Positions 1-11,789 of a DNA stretch of 64,000 nucleotides are shown in pieces. Where the stretch lies: the NCBI GenBank assembly GCA_021432635.1, contig MU270103.1, positions 1 to 64,000 on the forward strand, in the 5' to 3' direction. The notes beneath the pieces are model-generated. The model was not told the origin of the DNA. It made no database searches and saw only the letters and a program-made list of their open reading frames with translations. Positions within the stretch are counted from its first letter, which is position 1; each line of letters begins with the position of its first letter. The position numbers and the translations under genes were made by a program. Source of the DNA: Thozetella sp. PMI_491. Lineage: Eukaryota; Ascomycota; Sordariomycetes; Chaetosphaeriales; Chaetosphaeriaceae.

Positions 1-913
1 GGTTGCTCCGGCTGCCTCTAGCTAGCACTCGGGTCTAAGGCACCACACAGAGCTCCGGGTGCAAGCCGGAAGGCTAATGGCCAGTCCGGCGCACACTGGG
101 GCTCTTGGCCCAGGGGAAAATTGGGCAAGTGAAACCCGGCGCGGGCGTGTGGGAAGTGAGAGATAAGTGACTCGTGTCTGGAGCAGCCCCTCCTAGCGCA
201 CACTCACTTGAGCACAATCGTCGAGAGACGGTCGCAATCGCGGAGAATCACCTCCAGCCCTGTCCGGCAAACACTTTGTCCACCGTTTGGTCGTGGCCCC
301 CTGCGCCCTAGGCGCCGAAGGATGTCACCCTGTGGTTTTGGGCTGCTGGGGGTCGGCTCAAGCAGAGCAGGGATGGTGCAGAGAGAGGGGGGCGCTGACG
401 TACCTGTCTTGGTGAGCACCGCGCCCAGCTAGCCTGAGGATTGCGGTGGTGTGGTGCGGCAAGATGGTTCGACCCGGTCCCGGTAGGACAGATTCGAGAT
501 GGCTGCCGTCGGCACTCGAGATAAAAAGAAAAAAGAAGGCGAGATGAGAGGTTGAAAGAGAAAGAGAAGGAAGGCGAGGAAAAAGCTCGATATAGAACAC
601 TGGCCCACCCCTCTTGTGCACTTGTCAGTCTTCGACTGGTGGTGACAGAGCGGCGACTGGCAACGAAAACCAGAAAGATGTGCCCCGTGGGAGCAGGGAT
701 TAGAGGACCCGGGTGAAAGCGCTGATCATCCCAAAGTCCTTCGAAAACAGCAGGTGTGCCACAAAAGCCCTTCGGAACGAGTGGCAGAGGCAGCAAGAGA
801 GAAAAACAAGAGGAAAAAAAAAAGGTTAGGTGCTAGTATGGCCCCCCGGGAAGCAACCGGTTTAAGAGCGAGCCAGCCGAAACACGCCTACATGCATATA
901 CGGGATGCGATGC

Positions 914-947
<34 letters not shown>

Positions 948-3900
948 GATGTGTGTGCCTCTCTGCCTCAGAAATGGACAAGACGTGGCCGCATCTAGGT
1001 GCGTTCGTCTAACTGCATTTCGGCCAATGCATGAAGAGAGGACGCCTCCTTGGGCGAGGCATTGATTCAGCATGCACATCAAAAAAATACACAGAGGGAA
1101 AGGCGGGCTCGGTGTCTCGCCGGCAGCTTGGCCCCGGAGCCACTGGTTAGTCGAGGGACCCTGAACGTTCGCCGACGAGGCGACGCGCCTCCATTTCTTC
1201 AAGCGATTGCGTACTCTCGACCGCCCATTTTTAGCCTCGGAGCTGGCTGAGGAATCGAAGGTCGCGAAGTTTCGCTAGCGTGCCCTTCTTTCTGGAACCA
1301 GCTCCCATGCCTCATCTGCTAGCGGCGGCGACCCCCATCGCGAGTCGCCCCGATTGCTCGCTCGCCTGGCCAACACGAGGCAATCGAGGAGCAGCTACTG
1401 CCGGGGCGTTTTAGGCTCCCCGCCAAGGACATAACTGGTGGTAGCCCGATCCATCTTTACGCCGTATTCGCCAGTCCTATCGTAAGCCTGACATAGCGCA
1501 CCAAGCTTGGCTGCGCCTCGGAGGCAAACCTGAGTGGAGGGCGGCCGCCCAAGAAAAAAAAAAGTCCCAACAAACTTGTATCCGCATCATAGAATAATCA
1601 CTGTAGTATTGTTCCCTCGCTCGTCCAACCTCACCCAATATATCCGCTCCCTCCCCCGCGTCTCCGCCGTTCCCGAAGGGGGGGTGGCGCGCGTGGAGCT
1701 CGGCAGCAACGGCTGCCCGCTTGACTCCCGCTGGTCTGGCAACTGGCAGACGAGGCAGGACGGAGGCGAGCGTCGGGTTCGCTTTTCTCTTTCGGCGAGA
1801 CCCTGTCGTTGTCGATTAGAGAAGGGGGGCGGGCGGACGATACGTGTCCTGGGGATGCATGAATCAGGCGTTACCGACAGATGATAGCCAGCACGGCTCT
1901 CTGAGGAAGAAGCTATGAGCTATATTGGTGCGAGCAACCTGGTTCGCTACGATCGAGTGTCGGCATCATCCCATTCTTCGTCCGTCTGCCGTCTGTCTGC
2001 CGTCCTTCTGCCGTTTGGCTGCAAGCACTTCCGCAGGCCTCCACCACGTCTCCGCCCATTGGAGCATGTACAGGGGTGCTAGGTGATCGGCATGGGATTC
2101 TTTGAATGCCATGTCTTGGGGTCAGCTTCGGGGGAGGGGCGCGCTCCCCCCCCCCCAACGCCTCGGGGGCGAGGGTGGTCGACCGCTGCCTGCGCTCCGT
2201 GACAGGTTTGCTGGTGCTCCGTGCTTCGCGGTGTACTCCCTGCCCGTCGGGGGGCAATGGTTCAGGGAGAGCGATCAGCAGTGAACAGCGTCGCCGGGAA
2301 GGCCAAGCCCTCCGCTAGCGTGCTGTTTCACTCGCACGGCAAGAGGGGGCCGCACCCACAACCCGCGCGGGCAGCGGAGGCGAATTGCTGCATGCAGCCA
2401 ACTACCCAGGTACTTATGGCAGTACTTCCTTCGCTCTTGCCTCTGGCATTCCTTATCGCAGGGGCGGCAGGGCCTGATTCAAAGTTCGGGCCAAAATCAG
2501 GTATTCGGCCGGCAGGTGCAGCAACGCTACCGTGGATCTGCCCTATCTCAACACCTGCAGATGCCGTCGAAGAGGGGTCGACTCGACGAGAGAGTTTTGG
2601 AAAGCTCCGATCCTCATGCATCCCAGTGCATGCCGTCTGTTGGATCAGCCAGGCCCCAGCGAACCTGGATCTCCCCTTCTGCCTTGGCCCTTGACCTCTT
2701 CCCCCTCTCCCACATGTCTGTGGGTGCCGTAGTTCGCTCTAGGTCTAGACTCTGGCGCCAACGTAACTCTGTGCGTAGTGCCTCTGCATCAACAGTCCTG
2801 GCATGGTGGAGGCCGGTGCTCCTGTATTGGTCGGCATGCAACTAGTTCGAGCCGGGAGGAGCTTGCCATGTTGCCGTACTACTGGCGGTAGCTTGGTAGC
2901 TACCGGAAACAAGCTCCACAAGGCCTCGATGGCCTTTCCCATTAGATCTGCCTGGTGGGGCCACGAGGGTTCCAATGCACCAGACCAGTCGGGCAGTGTC
3001 AACGTGGGAAGGATAACCCCCGTGATGGGACCGGCTCGCGGAGGGGGAAGTGTTGTTGTTGTTGTTTTTAGAGCGAGTGACGGCGATGCCGTAGAGGGGT
3101 GGTGTGCTCGATCAAGCGTGAGGGTTTCAAGACATGCAGACCGGAGCTGCAAGTATCCTGCTTGCTTGCCTCCCAGTCCTGCAGGGAGAGGGAAAACCGC
3201 ACCTGGATCTCTTATCTAAGACAGCCCCCGACCTTGGGTAGAAACCAGGCGCACTGTCTCAAAGTCAAACCCAGCTGCCCAATATCCTGGGCCAAATCGC
3301 GCGGTCAAGCGTCCCCCGGAGGCCCAGAAAGGGACGACGGAAGCTCAAGTGCGGGTTATGCCATTAAACCTGGAAGCCATCGGCACTAGCACCCCTCCTT
3401 ACGGGCGGCGATAGGTCGTGCAATGAGAGGTAATCTCTAATGCGTTCTCACCTTGAGCGATATGTTTATCAGCTATTCCACGCTATAGCTCTTTCGCTCC
3501 ATCTCCAGGGGTGGACGACCGGTCTAGGGTGATTCCGCATCGTGCACCTAGTCAACACTTGCAGAAAGACCAAAGTCCTCCCTGTGCTCCTTCATAGATG
3601 AAGAAGAGATGGGGATAACCACAGCCAACCCGATAATCCCAGATGGTATATGGAGGGTCATCCTGGGCCCACGGGGGTTATTCTTTGGGATGGCTACCTA
3701 CATTTGTTAGATAATAGACCCAATCCTGGCTATTCGCGCCTCGGACTAGCACGCCAGCCGGAAAGGGAATTCTAACGGGTGAAATAAGAGACTTCCCTCC
3801 CCATTGTTGTTCTACTCAGTCAAGAGGATCTAACTCGTCTACGCGGCATCATCCTGTCTTGATGGCTCGATATCTTCATTATGGCCAGGCAACGGCCCGG

Positions 3901-4951
3901 CCTCCACAGTCAAGCCGGGGTACCCACGACGTCACGCGGGGGATCGAGTCGCGTGTAACACCGTCTGAAGTGTTTCCCGGCATCGATAACCTCAGTGGCC
4001 AGCATTAAGGTCCATCGAGGTCAGGCCAAGCCACGTACCGCGCTTGCGTCTTCCTCCCTCATCCCCCTACTTGGTCATGTTAGAACGACTTCCTGCGCCA
4101 GACATGCTCTCATGCGATCCTTTGTGGGGTGTTGGAATTGGCGTCTACTGCCTCATGTCTGAGGACCCCCGGAACAGGAACGCCGCCTTTGTTTGTTGGC
4201 TCGTCAAATTAAGGAGAAAGCAAGTGGGACGTGAGGAACAACACCATAGATGGGTATCCTCAGGACGACCCCGGAGCAATGCTGGTCATCAACCTACCTC
4301 CATCTAACCGACACCTCCCACGAAAGGGTGTCCAAATCCAAATTGCCTCCATAGCCCGGGTAGACGAATCTCTCCTTACGCCACGGCTCTGTATGCCGCC
4401 CAACTTGAGTGGTGATATCTAAGAGGTCACAACGTGTAGACAGTATCAGACGAGTATCACGCGAGCGAAGAGCAACAGGGGACCAAAGAGGGGCATTCCA
4501 GCTCGCTCGATAGCAGAAGTTCGAGAATGTCAGCGAACAAATGGGACTCTCAACTCAAACAACCATGACACATGCTCTGATCAGCGCCAGAAGCACCTGA
4601 ATCACCAGGGACATGCCTGCACTCGCGTAGGGCCAACGGCCGACATAGAGGACCCCAGGTGAGGGACAGGTTGGGCTGTATCGTGGTATTGTGACGTCGA
4701 GGGATGCGTATCACCCACTGAGGCACTCCATCTTCGCCCTGTCGAGATGTCGAGCCAACTTCTCCCTCCTCTTCATATTTAATCGCATCCAAGCATGGCA
4801 GATCCTCAATGGATCGTGTCCTCGTCACATTTTGGTATTGCCTTTGATTGAATGCTAGAAGCAAGGCCCGAGTCTTTTGTCCTTGCCAGTCCCTAATGCA
4901 CCTAATGGAAAACCATCTTGACCAACCAACTCCGGCCAAACCCGAACCTTC
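1..4951. other. long region with no recognised gene
   Basis: Several short open frames exist on both strands, but none shows a recognisable domain or a splice-linked continuation, and overlapping frames of similar length occur on both strands. Visible landmarks are a (GT)n microsatellite near 919-947, an 11-base C run near 2146, a (TGT)n tract near 3051 and a purine-rich stretch near 520-590. The last few hundred bases lie downstream of the RPL33 stop codon and probably include its 3' untranslated region. A lineage-specific or non-coding gene cannot be excluded by eye. Confidence 0.5.
919..947. repeat. (GT)n dinucleotide microsatellite
   Basis: About fourteen consecutive GT units, followed by a few interrupted ones. 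It lies in non-coding DNA. Simple tracts of this kind are often length-polymorphic between isolates. Confidence 0.9.
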
Positions 4952-5709
4952 TTATATCGAAGAGGGGTACAGCATGATGCGGACAGAAGCGCCGAAAGAT
5001 TTCGCAGGAAGGGGGTTGGTGAACTTGGCACGAACGACGCCAGAGTTACCTGCGCTTCGGTCAGCATGTACGGCCTAGTCTGGTGAGGGTTTTCGCGTGT
5101 GTTGGACGTACCGTGAGGGCGGGTGACCTTGCCCCAGATCACGCGGATCTTGGTGCCGCGGATCTCCTTCTGTCCCCGGTAGACGTACGCGACCTTCTTG
5201 CCGAGGTAGAAGCTGTGCCATTGTCAGCAACGAGTCCGAGCATCCTGTCGAGTGTTCAACATACGTGGCGGCGCTGGTGTCATCGACACCCTCGATCTTG
5301 ATCAAGCTGGTCCGGGGGTGGGTGGTCCGTCGGCCACGCTGGTAGCTCAGGTGGCGACCCCTACACGGTATTTCGTCAGCCACTTAGTCCGTAGAGCCGA
5401 ATGTTATTCTTTAAATCAGGGGAAGAACGCGGCGGTCTCCCAAGTCGATCCTCTTCTTTGCCGTCGCACATTGGACGACGGCCACCTCGCGCTCTTTCTT
5501 GGCATGCTCGCGTATGGGCTTCGGGACGACGGGAAGACTCACTTCACATATACTGCGAACAAGGTTAGCAATCACAATGAAATAAAACAAGCAGCGCGGG
5601 AGGCCATAGAAGGACTACGCCCGGGCAAGCAAGGTCAAGTTGCGTCGGCGTGGTGCGGTCGCGATGATCGCGAAGAGGGCTTCTTACATCTGTGACCTTC
5701 GGCAGGCAT
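4952..5709 (-). CDS. RPL33: 60S ribosomal protein eL33 (L35Ae family)
   Basis: Structural protein of the large cytosolic ribosomal subunit. The spliced product is 108 residues, the family's usual length. It begins [20 protein letters not shown], contains [24 protein letters not shown] and [16 protein letters not shown], and ends RIMLYPSSI, all hallmarks of eL33. Exons in coding order: 5688-5709, 5543-5552, 5265-5360, 5112-5212 and 4952-5049. The second exon is only 10 nt and supplies the end of Leu8, all of Tyr9 and Val10 and two bases of Lys11. It is bounded by a CTAAC branch motif plus CAG acceptor and by a GTGAGT donor. Without it the conserved RLYVKGRH start cannot be made. The ATG at 5709 gives the conserved MPxEGHRLYVK N-terminus. 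Family assignment is very secure; exon borders are inferred from splice signals and phase. Confidence 0.93.
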
Positions 5710-5900
5710 CTTGATGACGAGAGGGAGGTGTTCCGCTCTAATGTTGGCGTGCCGGTTTGGGGGACAAGGCCAGCAAATGTCTTGGTGTGAAAGACTGTTG
5801 CTGATCGTGTCGTCGTTGGGCGGTTGGCGTTGAAGTTCGATGAAGTCGGATTCGCGAGACCGGGTCCGGAGTGAATTCGAAAACCCTGAATGGTGGTGGA

Positions 5901-5924
5901 TTAGGGCTGCAAGTCATGTGACTG
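5901..5924 (-). promoter_or_regulatory. HomolD box with adjacent telobox-like element (RPL33 promoter)
   Basis: Read on the gene's strand, CAGTCACA occurs at 5917-5924 and AGCCCTAA at 5901-5908, roughly 190-215 bases before the RPL33 ATG. CAGTCACA is the HomolD element known from ribosomal protein promoters of fission yeast and other ascomycetes; CCCTAA-type teloboxes are also associated with such promoters. The sequence match is direct; function is inferred from position and gene class. Confidence 0.5.
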
Positions 5925-8192
5925 CCAACTAGAAATTTCTATGACCATCAATGCAATAATATGCACTTGGTCCGAGCTTGGGAAGTGATTGTGGCTAGGG
6001 ACTCCAGCCACACGAGTACTAGCTATTGTGGCTCAGCTTTTGTCAATGTGCCAAGGCATGGCCCGAGCTTGGGTTGTCTGGTTACGTAACCGCTCTGAGC
6101 TTCTCTTTCTACTGCCGAATCCGGAAGCTATCTGAGCTCTGGATGGAGCCGCCCACGAGCCGCCGCATTCGCATGTAACGCTTGAGCTCCGCCTGCTCTT
6201 CAGGCTATGACGAATGGCTGCACTGAGCGCTTTGTGGACGTGACGGGAAATTGGCATGGCAATCCATCAGACGAAGCACGATGCCCGTCTCGTTGATCCC
6301 GGGTATATCTAGGGGATTCCAAGGCCCATCAAGTAGGCCTCCACTGGCCTCCACCACACAAGCAAGCGGCCTTCCTGTCGGCATTTGAAGCGCCCAGCCG
6401 GCGCCAGAAAAACGGCCCTGTAGGGACAGACCGTCGCCGACTCTGGATAAGGCCAAGCCACGGCTATACAGATGATGAGCTGGGCAAGCGTGGTAACGAG
6501 GTTCGCCGGAAAGGCAATTCTCTTCTTGCTCGTGACATGTCCTCTTACTACGAGGTGCACCGAGTACTGGGACTGGAAGGCAGCAGGCGAGCTGCCTTGT
6601 TTGCCTTGAGGGTCGGCGACTGGCCGCTGAGCGCAGTTCCCATCTTCAGACGACATCGGCGGAAAAGGCGGAAACATGTCCCTAAGGCCGCCGCGCCGCG
6701 GATATGTCAAGTTCAGGCCTGAGGTGTTTACCAATTACCCACCCGCCCCCCTTCAGCAAGAGGCGTGACTCGGCCAGCTCGGGGCGTCATAAAAACCCGC
6801 GTTTTACTGCATGGTTCCAGTCTGGTTCCAGTCCCTGCGTGGGAATGGGTGGCTGCACCTGAGCTTGTCGAGCCGCATATTGCCAAGGGTCTGGAGATCA
6901 TTACAACACCAGCCTGTACGCAGGTCCTGTCGGTAGAAAGATCGAGAAGAAGCAGGCTATCTCGGGACGCTTAGTGGGATGCACGCGCCGGGCGGTGGTA
7001 TGGAGGGGGGGAAGAAGGGGAGGGGCGGGGGGCTCATGGGCGCCAGCGGTGTAGGAAAGCCCCGATGATTAGTGATGACCAGCAGGCGCTGAGAAGTAGG
7101 CCTAGGGGACTTACGCTTGGTAGTTTCGGAGGGGGGTAAAAGGGAGCGATCCCTGAAATTTGTTTCGTTTACCGAAGGAACTGCGACCGCAATTCGGGCG
7201 CCTCTCCATCTAGTGTAGGGCCCAGCGAAGCTAGACGCCAAGCGGCCAAGGGAGCTCTTTGCTTCTTCCAAATTTTTTTTTCGGTAGCCCCACCATGCGC
7301 CTGCTGCAGTTCCCTGCCCCTCCTCCCTCCGGGCTCGCAGGTCGGACAAGCAGGGCCCGGGCCCAGACGCCGATGCTACAAGTTTCGCAACGGACAGCCG
7401 TTCGCAGAAAACCGAGCCTTGATGCTCTCGGCCCCTCCCCCAGCGTGCACAACAGACCTCGCGTCCTTCCTCCTGGGGGCGGCTGGCCCGTTTTGGAAGT
7501 GCAGCAGCCAAGAGCTGTCAGAGTTGGCGCCGGGGCAAGTTGGAGGGAGCTCCGTCCACTGCTAGCCGTCTACCACGCACCTGCTCCTGCATACGGTCGC
7601 CAGGGGAGCCAGTAGTGACGACACTTGCAGCTAGGCTACAGGTAGAACCTAGAGGTGGCTTGTTATAGCACCTATCCTCTTTTAGACTGCATCGCGTACC
7701 GCCTGCCTCTCGTGCAGGAGGGAGACATCTCCGAGACCCCGACATTGCACGCACCTGGGAGGGCCTAGGTTGGCCGGCGGAGGGAACAACTGGTTGGTGG
7801 GTGGGCGGTCTGCTGGAGTCCGGGAGGCTTGGTTCTTCTACAGCCCGTCTTTTCGCTCCAAATTTTCCAAAATTTGCTCTTTTTTGTCTTTCCATGTCTC
7901 AACTCAAGACGGGCTCGGATGGTTCGGGAGGGAATAGCCACTGTTAGGGGCCCTAACGTCCGTCTCTCTCCACTGGCGGCCACGAAGCAAGGTAGCGGCC
8001 CCCCCGCGGAGAGACACCGCGGCGCGCTGGACCTACCGGAGCGGACCTCTGAGTAAGCTCCCCCTCTCCCGTGCGCTACCCCCTTCGCCCAAGCTCTCTG
8101 GAGGTCCGGGGGGGGAGGAGCGGGGGGGGGCTTAGTGGAGATCATTCACTTCCGGGCCTTTGAAATACGCACCACTAACCCCGAGGTTTCGT

Positions 8193-8335
8193 CCGGCCCT
8201 CCCCTTCTCTCCCTCTCTTGCGACCTCCTCCCAGCGCACTATCCTCTCGTACTTTTGCGCGAGACTTCCCCTTCCTCTTCCCTCTGGCCCCCGTCTCCTC
8301 CATTTGCCCCCCTTCCGTCGTTGTTTCGTAGAACC
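8193..8335 (+). promoter_or_regulatory. CT-rich leader upstream of G6PD start
   Basis: A pyrimidine-rich tract of about 140 bases, mostly C and T, ends just before the start codon at 8355. Such CT blocks are typical of core promoters and 5' untranslated regions of well-expressed filamentous-fungal genes. No precise transcription start can be assigned. Confidence 0.4.
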
Positions 8336-8354
8336 AACAACCCTAGCAATCAAG

Positions 8355-10298
8355 ATGGCTTCAGACGCAGCGTGAGTATCCGCCACCCCCACCATTCTGT
8401 CCCCTCACCAATTTAGTCGTTGGTGGCGGCGGACTGGAGCTTCGCTCCAGCTGCGAGCCCCCGCTCGTTGCAGCATCCAGCTGCCTCGTGGAATTTCGGA
8501 GGAGAGAGATGCTAATCGGTGGAATTTTGCGCAGGGCTCTGGAGCTGAAGGACAACACCGTTATCATCGTCCTCGGTGCGTCTGGCGATCTTGCGAAGAA
8601 GAAGACGGTAGGTCCAGCCCTCCACCGCCTCACTCCCCCACTTTACCCGGAGACAGAATCAAACAGCTAACGTGCGACCAGTTCCCGGCCCTGTTCGGCC
8701 TTGTAAGTCACAGCGATCCTCGAGCTCGAGAACCCCGAGTCTAACCCAGCCCCCCAGTACCGCAACCAATTCCTGCCGAAGGACATCAAAATCGTCGGCT
8801 ATGCCCGAACTAAGATGGACCACGACGAGTACCTGCGCAGGGTCAGGTCGTATATTAAGACTCCTACCAAGGATATTGAGCAGCAGCTGGAGGACTTCTG
8901 CTCCCTTTGCACCTATGTCTCGGGCCAGTACGACAAGGACGAGTCCTTCCTGGGGCTGACAAAGCACCTTGAGGAGCTCGAGCAGGGCAAGAAGGAGACC
9001 CACAGGCTCTTCTATATGGCCCTCCCCCCCAGTGTCTTCACTATCGTCTCCCAGCACCTGAAGAAATGCTGCTACCCCACAAGAGGCATCGCCCGTGTCA
9101 TCGTGAGTCATGGTACCCCTTCTCGCGGTCCAATCCTGGGGTCGAGTTTTGCTGACCAAGCAATACCCTCTGCACAGGTCGAGAAGCCGTTCGGCAAGGA
9201 TCTGGCTAGCTCGCGCGAGCTTCAGAAGTCGCTGGAGCCTGACTGGAAGGAGGATGAGCTCTACCGTATTGACCACTACCTCGGTAAGGAGATGGTCAAG
9301 AACATCCTAATCCTCCGGTTCGGCAACGCCTTCCTGGGTGCCACCTGGAACAGGCATCACATCGACAACGTCCAGATCTCCTTCAAGGAGCCGTTCGGAA
9401 CCGAGGGCCGTGGCGGATACTTTGACGAGTTCGGCATCGTTCGCGATGTCATGCAGAACCATCTTCTCCAGGTCTTGACCCTGCTCGCCATGGAGCGGCC
9501 CATCTCGTTCAACGCCGAGGACATCCGCGACGAGAAGGTGCGGGTTCTCCGCGCGATCCCGGCCATCGAGCCCAAGAATGTCATTATTGGGCAGTACGGC
9601 AAGTCGCTCGACGGCAGCAAGCCCTCGTACAAAGAGGATGACACCGTGCCTAAGGACTCCCGGTGCCCCACCTTCTGCGCTCTCGTGGCTTTCATCAAGA
9701 ACGAGCGGTGGGACGGTGTGCCCTTCATCATGAAGGCGGGCAAGGCCCTCAACGAGCAGAAGACGGAGATCCGAGTGCAATTCAAGGACGTCACCTCGGG
9801 TATCTTTAAGGACATCCCCCGGAACGAGCTTGTCATGCGCATTCAGCCCAACGAGAGTATCTACATCAAGATGAACTCGAAGCTTCCTGGTCTCAGCATG
9901 CAGACCGTTGTCACAGAGCTCGACCTCACCTACCGCAGGAGGTTCTCTGACCTCAAGATCCCGGAGGCTTACGAGTCTCTGATCCTGGACTGCCTCAAGG
10001 GCGATCACTCCAACTTCGTCCGTGACGATGAGCTCGATGCTAGCTGGAGGATCTTCACCCCTCTGCTACACTACCTGGACGACAATAAGGAGATCATCCC
10101 GATGGAGTACCCTTACGGTGCGCTCCTCCTTTCACCTCGTGACTGTAGTTTTGCTTCCCTTTGCTGACTTTTGGTTTCACAGGCTCTCGTGGCCCGGCCG
10201 TTCTCGACGACTTTACGCACAGCTACGGATACCGCTTCAGCGACAGCGCCGGCTACCAGTGGCCGACGACGTCTGCCGCTCAGCCCAACAAGTTGTAA
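8355..10298 (+). CDS. zwf1: glucose-6-phosphate 1-dehydrogenase
   Basis: Oxidises glucose 6-phosphate to 6-phosphogluconolactone with NADP+, the first step of the oxidative pentose phosphate pathway in the cytosol and a main NADPH source. The spliced product is 503 residues, a normal length. Exons: 8355-8371, 8535-8607, 8682-8702, 8758-9102, 9178-10117 and 10183-10298. The N-terminal coenzyme-binding loop GASGDLAKKKT is present, and so is the substrate and catalytic block RIDHYLGKEMVKN near residues 182-194 with its conserved Asp-His pair. The C-terminal domain is full length and ends near AAQPNKL. The 5' end is cut into small exons (17, 73 and 21 nt), an arrangement also known for fungal G6PD genes. 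The start gives MASDAA just before the Rossmann fold. A GTAAGT sits across the stop codon, so a further 3' intron is possible but not needed. Confidence 0.95.
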
Positions 10299-11789
10299 GT
10301 CACTGACTAGTTCTGCATTGCGTTTTCTGCGCCCTGTGGTTCAGTCGATGAGAACTTGTTTAACCGCAGTGTTGGGATAGTTGAGCGTGCGATCCGCCAG
10401 ATCGTGTTAAGTTGAGGCTTCTCGCGAGCCACCGCCGCCGGGAGGCAAGCTTTTAAAGATATATACCAATCGGATTGATTTGGAGCAAGCAGTACGGGAT
10501 TACTCTGCTGCAACGCGCTGAGGCAAGAGAGGGGGGTGTTCGTTGGGTTTGTTCCTTAGCAGCTACCGTATGAAATGACACATCTACTTGAGGTTCGGGG
10601 GGTAGGCTTCGGTGGTTATGAACTAGGGAAATGGGAAAACACATGTCCTAAATCGGTTGTCCCATGCACAGTGAGGCTCGTTATGCACGCACCCGAGCGG
10701 GGGGGGCGCCCAATGCGCCGATGCTTACGGTTGGTATGTACAATAAGATCTGACCTGGCCAAAGTACCAAGTACCCCCATCTAGATGCAGAACCCACGTC
10801 GTTGTGCTTGCTCGATTCCAGTCCCGCATCTGCACAAAACGAAGTCGATTGAAAAGTATCTGAATCATGGCTCCCATCGCTCCGCGAGTACTGGAGTGGC
10901 CTTCAACCGGTAAGCGCCTAAGGTAGACCTACATACTCCGTAGATCGGCAATATTTACCTAATGCCTGAAAGGAACAAAGAGTCAATAAACTTAAGGTAT
11001 TGGACAAACAGAGCACCCCTGTCGGACCAGTGGTTGATATTGAAGAAAAGTGGACCGCTCCGGAATTTCTGCCTTAACCTCCAGGCAGAAACACGGAGCC
11101 ACCCGCCAGCCTGAGCAAATGCCCAGGCAGGAGAAAGTTCGCAGTGCGGCGGCACTTTGTGTTGAAACCATCGGCCACCATCACCACACCACATTCCTTC
11201 CCACAACGACTCGGCGCGCGACTCTCCCGAAGAGTCCTGCCCTACGAATTTCGAAGATCATCGGATCGCTTCTCAGTAGCCTCATCACCTAGCCGTACCT
11301 TTCGCTGCCCTTCTCGATCCTCGTGCGCGCGTGTCGCGACTCGCCAACGCTTGCCCGACCTGCCGAGCGCGTTGAACTTGCGACGCTCCCTCTCATCGAT
11401 CCTTAGGCCTAGCGCGGTCACGCACCGGCGGCGGAAGTTATGGGAAACCGCCTCGCCGGCGTATTCACCTGCGTTTGAGGTCGCACGCGATTGCGCGTGC
11501 CCCCGGTCATCCGAGGCCGAAAAAAAAAGTATTTGAACCCGACACTAGATCCCCTTTCTGGGCGATCTCCGATGGTGACCTGCTGCCGACCATTCGCGCA
11601 GCTGGGTTGAACGACTTCCTCGCGAAGTCTTGTTGATCACGATCTGTTTTGATCTCCCGCGGCGCCTACGACCGGTGAATCGGCAACAAAAGAAGCGCCC
11701 GGTTGGGGGGTTTGGGGAAGTTCCCACAGGGTGAAGGTCGAGGTTGTTGACGGAGTTCTATCCTGCGCGATACTCCAAGATCCGTAGTC
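10299..11789. other. intergenic region between G6PD and MED14
   Basis: It contains the G6PD 3' region and the MED14 promoter and leader. Short frames such as 11144-11536 have no recognisable product. An ACTCCGTA motif lies near 10936. No RNA gene or mobile element was seen. Confidence 0.5.

Larger units (their letters stand above)
5710..8354. other. intergenic region between RPL33 and the G6PD gene
   Basis: It holds the RPL33 promoter on its left and the G6PD promoter on its right. Open frames here (for example 6957-7511 on the minus strand) are compositional and show no recognisable family. From about 8190 the plus strand is strongly pyrimidine-rich up to the G6PD start codon. No RNA gene or repeat family was recognised. 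Confidence 0.5.

Noticed and set aside
463-473. B-box-like GGTTCGACCCG suggesting a tRNA
   Set aside because: No A box or acceptor-stem complement lies at the proper distance.
5361-5687. Possible snoRNA inside the longer RPL33 introns
   Set aside because: No C box (RTGATGA) paired with a D box (CTGA) and terminal stem was found in either intron; the ATP3 first intron also failed.
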